From contig JAAWHO010000004.1 in NCBI GenBank assembly GCA_022795905.1, positions 1 to 36,114 of the forward strand: a DNA stretch of 36,114 bases, in the 5' to 3' direction. Below the pieces are notes generated by a model. That model was not told the DNA's origin. It saw nothing but the letters and a program-made list of their open reading frames with translations, and ran no database searches. Both the position numbers and the translations under genes were made by a program. The stretch is from Oscillospiraceae bacterium (GTDB taxonomy: Bacteria > Bacillota > Clostridia > Oscillospirales > Oscillospiraceae). Positions 33,887-36,114 of this stretch are shown piece after piece (position 1 is the first letter of the stretch; the number at the start of each line of letters is the position of its first letter).

Positions 33887-34996
33887 ATGTTTGGTGCCTT
33901 TGGCAAAATCATCAGCCTGCCCTTCGCGGCGGTGATGCGCTTGATGTACAGCATCACAGGGTCCTACGGGCTGTCCCTGATTCTCTTCAGCCTGGTGGTC
34001 ACTCTGATTATGGTGCCCTTCCAGATGAAGTCCAAGCGCAGCATGGTCCGTATGGGCAAGCTGTCCAACAGACAGGCGGAGCTGCAGAAGCAGTACGCCA
34101 ACAACCAGCAGAAGTACCAGGAGGAGCTGGCCAGGCTCTACCAGGAGGAGGGCATCAACCCCATGGGCGGGTGCCTGTGGTCCTTTATCCCCATGTTTAT
34201 CATCGTCCCCCTGTACTCCATTATCCGCCAGCCCATTGTCTACTTTATGGGCATCAGCGAGACCGCCTGCGGCGCGCTGCGGGAGGCCGCCGAGAGTCTG
34301 GGGTACGTGGCCGAGACGCTCTCCAACGGGGCCTATGGCGCCTATGAGCAGGTGGACCTGGCAAACTTTATCTCCAACAACTGGACAAACTACAGCTGGG
34401 CCGATATTGAGGGCGTGGGAGACAAGCTGCTCCGGATGCACTTCAGCTTTCTGGACGTGGATTTGAGCCTCCAGCCCCAGGTGGCTATCAAGAGCTTTGC
34501 CCCTGAGTGGGCGATGATCGGACTTATCCTGATCCCGGTGCTCGCCGCCGCTATGAACTATGTGCAGACCATTATCATCAGCAAGTCCAACGGCCAGTCC
34601 GAGGAGCAGCAGAAGAGTATGCGGATGGTGAATATCATGATGCCGCTGATGAGCCTCTGGTTCTGCTTCGTCATGCCCGCCGCCCTGGGCCTCTACTGGA
34701 TTGCCAACAGCGTGTGGGGGATGCTCCGGGAGTACACCCTGGGCAGGTTTATTACCAAGAAGATCGACGCCGAGGAGGAGGAGCGGGCCGCCAAGCGGGA
34801 GGCCGCCCGGAAGCTGCGCATGGAGGAGGCCAAGAAAAAGGCCCAGGAGCAGCGGGAAACCGAGGCGAAAAAACCCAGAAAGATCCAGCAGCCTAAATCC
34901 AGCGGACCGGCCACCACGGAGGCCGGCCGGGTGGACAACCGCCCCTACGCCAGAGGACGCAGCTACAGAGCAGACCGATATGATACGGAGGAGTAA
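33887..34996 (+). CDS. yidC: Membrane protein insertase YidC (Oxa1/SpoIIIJ type)
   Basis: YidC inserts and folds inner-membrane proteins. The 369-residue protein lacks the large periplasmic domain of Proteobacteria, as in Gram-positives. Membrane segments are seen at SYGLSLILFSLVVTLIMVPFQ, at MGGCLWSFIPMFIIVPLYSII, and near the end at MIGLILIPVLAAAMNYVQ and MMPLMSLWFCFVMPAALGLYW. A cytoplasmic coiled hairpin (SKRSMVRMGKLSNRQAELQKQY) follows the first of these. An insert of about 90 residues between the second and third conserved segments (ACGALREAAESLGYVAETLSN onward) is longer than in B. subtilis. The C-terminal tail is highly charged (EEERAAKREAARKL), suited to ribosome contact. No lipobox start is visible. 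Confidence 0.95.
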   Translation: MFGAFGKIISLPFAAVMRLMYSITGSYGLSLILFSLVVTLIMVPFQMKSKRSMVRMGKLSNRQAELQKQYANNQQKYQEELARLYQEEGINPMGGCLWSFIPMFIIVPLYSIIRQPIVYFMGISETACGALREAAESLGYVAETLSNGAYGAYEQVDLANFISNNWTNYSWADIEGVGDKLLRMHFSFLDVDLSLQPQVAIKSFAPEWAMIGLILIPVLAAAMNYVQTIIISKSNGQSEEQQKSMRMVNIMMPLMSLWFCFVMPAALGLYWIANSVWGMLREYTLGRFITKKIDAEEEERAAKREAARKLRMEEAKKKAQEQRETEAKKPRKIQQPKSSGPATTEAGRVDNRPYARGRSYRADRYDTEE

Positions 34997-35004
34997 TACC
35001 CGAT

Positions 35005-35925
35005 ATGGCAATGAAATTTCTTGACATGACGGGCAAGACCGAGGAGGAGGCTATCAGCAGGGCTTTGGCGGAGCTGGGCCTTGACCGGGACGATGTGTCC
35101 GTCGAGATTTTGGAGAGGGCAAAAAAGGGTATCCTTGGCTTTGGGGCCAGCCCCGCCAAGGTGCGGGTGACCTATGGACTGGATGAGCCCGAGCCTGTAC
35201 CGGTGCGGGAGACGGCCGGACCGGCTCCCCAGCCGGCCCCCGGGCCGGCGAAAAGACCGGCAGCCGAGGCCCCCGCGGCGGCTCCGGCGGAGGAGAAGCG
35301 GGAGCGTCAGGAGCGTCCGGAACATCAGGAGCGACGGCGCGGCAGGGGCGGCGAGCGCCGCCCCCGTCCGGAGAGGGAGAAGGTCCCGGCCGAGGAGCGG
35401 GAGGAGGAGATCCAGCTCCCGCCGCAGGAGCTGGGCGAGCCCTGCAGCGATGAGAAGGCGCAGCAGATCCGGGAATTTCTCACCGGGCTTCTGGAACATA
35501 TGGACAGCGCCGCCGGCATCACCATCTATCAGCCGGAAAAGGGCAGGTATAAGGTCCTCCTGGAAGGGGAGAAGATGGGGCAGCTCATCGGGCGGAGAGG
35601 GGAGACCTTGGACGCTATTCAGCAGCTCACTAACTATGCCGTCAACCGGGGGGCGGACAAGCGGGTACGGGTCCATGTGGACGCGGAGAACTACCGCCTC
35701 AAGCGGGAGCAGAGTTTGCAGAGGCTGGCGCTAAAGGTGGCGGGGAAGGTGACCCGCTTTAAGAGAAGCGTGCCCCTGGAGCCCATGAACGCCTATGAGC
35801 GCCATGTCATCCACACGGCTTTGCAGAATGTGGAGAACGTGACTACCTACTCCATGGGCACAGAGCCCAACCGGCGGGTGATTGTGGCCTACGAACGGGA
35901 AAAGAAGAGCCGGGAGCAGGTCTAG
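35005..35925 (+). CDS. jag: RNA-binding protein Jag (KhpB/EloR)
   Basis: Jag is a cytoplasmic RNA-binding protein that partners with KhpA and affects cell elongation in some Firmicutes. The 306-residue protein has an N-terminal Jag_N domain (KFLDMTGKTEEEAISRALAELG, ending KKGILGFG), then a low-complexity linker of about 90 residues rich in Pro, Ala, Arg and Glu. A KH domain (YKVLLEGEKMGQLIGRRGETLDAIQ, with its GRRG loop) and a C-terminal R3H domain (PLEPMNAYERHVIHTALQ) follow. The start follows CGGAGGAG at a slightly long spacing; the ATG two codons later is an alternative. It lies nine bases after yidC. mnmE, which often follows, is replaced here by a tRNA gene. Confidence 0.95.
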   Translation: MAMKFLDMTGKTEEEAISRALAELGLDRDDVSVEILERAKKGILGFGASPAKVRVTYGLDEPEPVPVRETAGPAPQPAPGPAKRPAAEAPAAAPAEEKRERQERPEHQERRRGRGGERRPRPEREKVPAEEREEEIQLPPQELGEPCSDEKAQQIREFLTGLLEHMDSAAGITIYQPEKGRYKVLLEGEKMGQLIGRRGETLDAIQQLTNYAVNRGADKRVRVHVDAENYRLKREQSLQRLALKVAGKVTRFKRSVPLEPMNAYERHVIHTALQNVENVTTYSMGTEPNRRVIVAYEREKKSREQV

Positions 35926-35939
35926 CCGCTCCCGGAGAT

Positions 35940-35979
35940 AAGCGGGCCGGTCCGCCGCCCGGCTGCGTCCGGCCCGCTT
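35940..35979 (+). terminator. Probable terminator after jag
   Basis: AAGCGGGCCGG pairs with CCGGCCCGCTT around an 18-base loop that can itself pair partly. A T-run (ATTTTTT) follows only after about 12 bases, so it is not a textbook terminator, but the stem is strong. Confidence 0.6.
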
Positions 35980-36018
35980 AGCCCTCTTAAATTTTTTCGG
36001 AGATTTTCAAAAAACAGG

Positions 36019-36047
36019 TTGACAAATCCGGCAGAATGCGGTATCAT
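36019..36047 (+). promoter_or_regulatory. Promoter of tRNA-Val
   Basis: TTGACA (36019-36024) and TATCAT (36042-36047) are 17 bases apart, ending 18 bases before the tRNA start. Confidence 0.82.
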
Positions 36048-36064
36048 ATCAATGTTCCGCATCC

Positions 36065-36114
36065 GGACGCTTAGCTCAGCTGGCTAGAGCACCTGCTTGA
36101 CGTGCAGGGGGTCA
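36065..36114 (+). tRNA. tRNA-Val(GAC), 3' part outside window
   Basis: The acceptor strand GGACGCT, TA, D-arm GCTC-AGCTGGCTA-GAGC and anticodon arm CCTGC-TTGACGT-GCAGG are all readable, giving anticodon GAC for valine. The T-arm and 3' acceptor strand lie beyond the window edge. Confidence 0.9.

Overview
The window is the chromosomal origin region of a high-GC member of the Clostridia, most likely an Oscillospiraceae-type gut anaerobe. This placement is an inference from gene order (rpmH-rnpA-yidD-yidC-jag on one side of dnaA, dnaN-yaaA-recF-remB-gyrB-gyrA on the other), from RNase J, RemB, Spo0J-type parS sites and small U32/ZapA genes, and from GC-rich coding sequence. No database search was possible. 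Almost every gene points away from the dnaA-dnaN gap at about 28.7 kb, as expected for co-orientation with replication; the RNase J gene is the exception.

Left to right: hisS (cut by the window edge), an mgsA-like gene, minD, rsmG, mscL, a small membrane-anchored hypothetical gene, serS, parB, soj, a GH13 amylase gene, a class B PBP gene (mrdA), mreD, mreC, maf and dut all lie on the minus strand. They make up a merged cell-shape, division and chromosome-partition block that carries three perfect 16-bp parS palindromes. A low-GC alpha/beta hydrolase gene, probably acquired, follows. Then come a U32-family gene and zapA (minus), a structured intergenic region and rnj (plus). Next is cobC-cobS joined directly to gyrA-gyrB (minus), followed by remB, recF, yaaA and dnaN, oriC, and dnaA. 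Right of dnaA are a secreted WG-repeat protein gene (plus) and the conserved rpmH-rnpA-yidD-yidC-jag run (plus). The window ends inside a tRNA-Val(GAC) gene.

Two families of intergenic repeats are visible. One is a two-hairpin element of about 60 bp found twice (mreD/mrdA and rsmG/minD gaps), with paired base changes in one stem. The other is a MITE-like element of about 165 bp with long imperfect terminal inverted repeats, found as two full copies and one single arm. Several genes (minD, soj, mrdA, rnj) appear to start at TTG, judged from Shine-Dalgarno placement, and so are shorter than the longest possible reading frame.

I do not see a CRISPR array, prophage, toxin-antitoxin pair, defence system or biosynthetic cluster. 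The points most worth following are these: a MinD that ends just before the expected membrane-targeting helix and has no MinC or MinE beside it; a methylglyoxal-synthase homologue whose catalytic aspartate and neighbouring active-site residues are changed; structured RNA candidates upstream of rnj, rpmH and the WG-repeat gene; and the two repeat families.
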